From Lachnospiraceae bacterium (GTDB taxonomy: Bacteria; Bacillota; Clostridia; Lachnospirales; Lachnospiraceae): DNA of 58,098 nt. Each line of letters opens with the position of its first letter. Position 1 is the first letter of the stretch. The stretch lies in the NCBI GenBank assembly GCA_017550535.1, contig JAFZOS010000083.1, positions 1-58,098 on the forward strand. Reading direction: 5' to 3'. Below, in pieces: positions 55,345 through 58,098 of the stretch. Made by a program: the position numbers and the translations under genes. The notes under the pieces are model-generated. The model saw only the letters and a list, made by a program, of their open reading frames with translations, did no database searches and had not been told where the DNA came from.

Positions 55345-58098
55345 ATGAAAAAGTTGGGAAAGCATTTAGGGAAAATGATAGCACTCATAGTATCGGCTGT
55401 TATGATCATATGCCAGATGGACATACCTGTATTGGCTGATTCTGAAGATTGTTATGAGATTTATGAATGGAGTGATGTATATTCGCGTTACTGTAAGAAT
55501 CATTATTCATTAGAATATATTACTAATAAGTGTGATGTGCTTAGTGCAGATTATACCTGGGAAGAATATAATAATTCTAACACATGGTATTTGGCTAAAG
55601 GATCAATTATTGTAGCAGGTCGTGTTATAGTTAACGGAAACGTGAATCTTTTGTTGTATGATAATTGCGTACTTAACATGCCTTACGGAATATATGTACC
55701 GGAAGGGAGCAGCCTTACAATCTATAATCAGTACGTCGCCGGAGTATCTTCGGAGAATAAAACATATGGCATACTGAATACGGGATTTGGTAATGGTATT
55801 AAAGAGTGTGAATCAAGTGATGCCGGAATTGGGGGAGGATATAGTAATATAACGGGTAGTCCTAATCCGAATTGCGGAAATGTCACGATCCATGGCGGAA
55901 CGATCAATGTAAAAGGAGGCAGGTATGCGGCCGGAATCGGTGGCGGGAGAGGCGGTAACGGCGGAACAGTCACTATCTACGATGGAACCGTTAATGTTGA
56001 AAAGGGTAATTATGCAGTAGGAATAGGTGGCGGCAATGGCTACGATGGCTACGATGGCTCTACCGGTGGAAATGGTGGTGCAGGTAATGGCATTACCGTA
56101 AATGGAGGCACTGTTACAGTTAAATGTGGGAATGACTCAACCGGAATCGGCGGCGGTCAAGGCGGCAGTGCCTCTGATACCGGCGGAAATGGCGGTGCTG
56201 GCGATAATATTAGCGTAAATGGAGGCACTGTTACAGTTGAATGTGGGCAAAATTCAACCGGAATCGGCGGCGGGCAAGGCGGCAATGGTTATACCGGCGG
56301 AAATGGCGGTACTGGAAATAACATTAGCGTAAATGGAGGCACCGTTACAGTTAAATGTGGTGACAAATCAACCGGAATAGGTGGCGGCAATGGCTGCAAT
56401 GGTTATACCGGCGGAAATGGTGGTGCCGGTAATGGCATTACCGTAAAAGGCGGAACCGTTACAGTTGAATGTGGTGGACTTTCAACCGGAATCGGCGGCG
56501 GCAAAGGTGGCTTTGGTAATTCTAATTCAGGAAGTGATGGCAGCGGTAATGTAGAACTCGGATGGACCGATATCAGTGACTCGATATCAGCTACTAACTA
56601 CACCGGTGATGTTAAATTAGCTTCTGTTAAGGATTTCTGGTATAAAAGCGGAGGCGCTTATGAGGGTGTAGAAATTAATAATAACCGAAAGGTTACTAGC
56701 GATATCGCCGGAAAGACTCTTTATCCTATAAATACTTATGCCATAACAACTACCCAGCCAACCGGCGGAACGCTTACAGCTAACAAAAGATCGGTGTCGG
56801 GGAATTCGATTACGGTAACCGGTGTTCCGACGGACAACAGTAATGAGCTCGGCACCCTTACTGTTACAAAAGCGGGCTCCGGTACTGTTACTGCAAGCGG
56901 CTCCGGTAATACCCGTACATTCGTCATGCCCGCAGATGATGTTACCGTTACCGGTACATTCGGAGCCCCGGCTGAAGTACCTGTGATATCAACGCAGCCG
57001 TCGAATATTGAATTAACCGAAGGATATACAACAGGAAATGTACTTACCGTTGCTGCGACTTGTGTAGATGGACATACATTGTCATATCAATGGTATTCAA
57101 ATACAACAAACAGCAATACGGGCGGAACTATAATATCAGGAGCTACGGAAGCAAGTTATACGATCCCCGCGGGCGGAACTGCAGGAACTGCATATTACTA
57201 CTGCGAAGTCACTTCCACCCGTACAGAGGGAGGGACATTTAAGACAGTAGCTTCAAATGCGGCAAAGGTGCAGATAACAGCTGCAGCACCTCACACCCAC
57301 ACCTACACCGACAGTATCAAAACCCCGGCCTCTTGTACTGAGCCCGGGGAGATGATGCACAGATGTACAGGCTGCGATTATTTCTATACATCGGTCATCC
57401 CTGCCCTCGGGCATGACTTTAGCGTGGAAGGCAGGGTGATAAAGCAGCCGACGCTGCTTACCGAAGGTGAAAAGGAACTCAAATGTTCGAGATGCAATGC
57501 CACAAAGACGGTAACGATACCGAAACTTCAACCTGAATCGCAGGAAGAGGCCGAGGCCATAAATGAGATAATCGAAGCCCTTACCGATGAGAACGGTAAC
57601 TTAAAGGTTGAGATCAATGCAACGACCGTAGAAAATGAAGACGGTACGACCGTGACAACGGTAACTATCGACGGGCAGGAAGTTATAAAGATCATAACCG
57701 ATGAAGACGGTGATGAAACGGTAGAATCAAACATCTGGACGATAGAAGAGGAAGATGATGATCTTAAATACACAGGTGCAGCGATAACTCCCGGTATCCA
57801 CGTATTTGATGGAATCCATAAGCTTTCCGAGGGAAGCGAGTACGCTGTCAAATACGGTAACAATGTAAATGCAAGTGAGAAGGCATGGATATATGTAAGC
57901 TTCGGCGGCAGCTATAAGGGTACTCCGGCCAAGACGGTATACTTTACGATAAAGCCGGCTGACCTTCAAAAGGATGTGTCTGCGGAAAACCTTGTCGTGG
58001 CTTCATCAAAGAAACTGCAGGCACCGATCCCGACGATAACCCTTTCAAACGGGACAGTGATCAATAAACAGCTTGCATACCGATACCTTGACAGCGAA
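55345..58098 (+). CDS. Secreted glycine-rich beta-helix protein with YTG-type module (3' partial)
   Basis: The frame is open from the ATG at 55345 to the window end, at least 918 residues. A Sec signal (MIALIVSAVMIICQMDIPVLA) leads to a region with repeated GIGGG turns (about 155-400), including four near-identical units (NGGTVTVxCG...STGIGGGxGG), which suggest a right-handed beta-helix. Then follow an InlB-like or Ig-like part (about 465-540), an Ig domain (WYSNTT...YYCEV, about 545-650), a HTHTY...C...C-C His/Cys domain (about 650-715) and a YTG-type module (LKYTGAAITPGIHVFDG, about 810). AAGGAG precedes the start. Probably a cell-surface or matrix protein; the end is outside the window. 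Confidence 0.85.
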   Translation, partial: MKKLGKHLGKMIALIVSAVMIICQMDIPVLADSEDCYEIYEWSDVYSRYCKNHYSLEYITNKCDVLSADYTWEEYNNSNTWYLAKGSIIVAGRVIVNGNVNLLLYDNCVLNMPYGIYVPEGSSLTIYNQYVAGVSSENKTYGILNTGFGNGIKECESSDAGIGGGYSNITGSPNPNCGNVTIHGGTINVKGGRYAAGIGGGRGGNGGTVTIYDGTVNVEKGNYAVGIGGGNGYDGYDGSTGGNGGAGNGITVNGGTVTVKCGNDSTGIGGGQGGSASDTGGNGGAGDNISVNGGTVTVECGQNSTGIGGGQGGNGYTGGNGGTGNNISVNGGTVTVKCGDKSTGIGGGNGCNGYTGGNGGAGNGITVKGGTVTVECGGLSTGIGGGKGGFGNSNSGSDGSGNVELGWTDISDSISATNYTGDVKLASVKDFWYKSGGAYEGVEINNNRKVTSDIAGKTLYPINTYAITTTQPTGGTLTANKRSVSGNSITVTGVPTDNSNELGTLTVTKAGSGTVTASGSGNTRTFVMPADDVTVTGTFGAPAEVPVISTQPSNIELTEGYTTGNVLTVAATCVDGHTLSYQWYSNTTNSNTGGTIISGATEASYTIPAGGTAGTAYYYCEVTSTRTEGGTFKTVASNAAKVQITAAAPHTHTYTDSIKTPASCTEPGEMMHRCTGCDYFYTSVIPALGHDFSVEGRVIKQPTLLTEGEKELKCSRCNATKTVTIPKLQPESQEEAEAINEIIEALTDENGNLKVEINATTVENEDGTTVTTVTIDGQEVIKIITDEDGDETVESNIWTIEEEDDDLKYTGAAITPGIHVFDGIHKLSEGSEYAVKYGNNVNASEKAWIYVSFGGSYKGTPAKTVYFTIKPADLQKDVSAENLVVASSKKLQAPIPTITLSNGTVINKQLAYRYLDSE
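56094..56515 (+). repeat. Four tandem repeats of about 115 bp in the beta-helix gene
   Basis: Units start near 56094, 56211, 56325 and 56439, each with GTAAATGGAGGCAC-GTTACAGTT and a GGAATCGGCGGCGG-type segment. DNA-level identity is high, so the array is recent or kept uniform by recombination. Confidence 0.88.

Overview
The window reads as chromosomal DNA of an anaerobic Bacillota, most likely a Lachnospiraceae-type clostridium. This is inferred from strong AGGAGG ribosome sites, a reverse rubrerythrin, a DUF6033-like protein, Rpn-type nuclease genes, several c-di-GMP enzymes, very large secreted proteins without LPXTG anchors, and catabolic genes for plant beta-mannans or cello-oligosaccharides. 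No species can be named from sequence alone.

Layout. 1-1757: end of a MacB-like ABC exporter (ATPase cut by the window edge, then the permease). 1758-10903: promoter, long structured leader, an 8.6-kb gene for a secreted giant protein, terminator. 10917-17050: an accessory islet with an Rpn nuclease and a small Rpn-like fragment, a solitary MazE-like antitoxin, reverse rubrerythrin, a zinc-ribbon/YARHG membrane protein, a BrnT/BrnA pair, a solitary HigA and a REP-associated tyrosine transposase (RAYT). 17063-25799: glycan locus with GH94 cellobiose phosphorylase, a divergent LacI regulator, GH2 beta-mannosidase and GH36 alpha-galactosidase. 25919-33531: DUF6033-like protein, HD phosphohydrolase, malic enzyme, then an operon-like run of RNA methyltransferase, RdgB, phosphodiesterase, an unknown protein and a GGDEF-EAL protein. 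33538-33975: four tRNAs. 34088-39010: diguanylate cyclase followed closely by a secreted repeat protein. 39059-40074: a small integrated element in tRNA-Pro carrying a RelB/YoeB pair. 40214-45698: BirA, a secreted Ala-rich protein, a sodium:solute symporter and a sugar-sensor-like GGDEF protein. 45808-47714: tRNA-Leu, then an ECF sigma factor, a polytopic membrane protein and a PrsW-like protease. 47854-58098: a small membrane protein and two giant secreted proteins, the last cut by the window end.

The most distinctive system is a dispersed palindromic element of about 60-85 bp, with roughly fifteen full, half or fragmentary copies and two sequence types. It flanks the RAYT gene, sits directly before the ribosome sites of several genes, and is built into the proteins encoded by two genes. 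The consensus arms contain no stop codon in any of six frames, so the element can be inserted into coding DNA and translated. This resembles the Rickettsia palindromic elements, but here a candidate mobilising RAYT lies in the same window.

Other noteworthy points are the sigma/membrane protein/PrsW cassette, a terminator-promoter block duplicated between that cassette and a surface-protein gene, a 25-bp duplication of the tRNA-Pro 3' end bracketing a toxin-antitoxin pair, and YTG-type modules shared by three giant secreted proteins.
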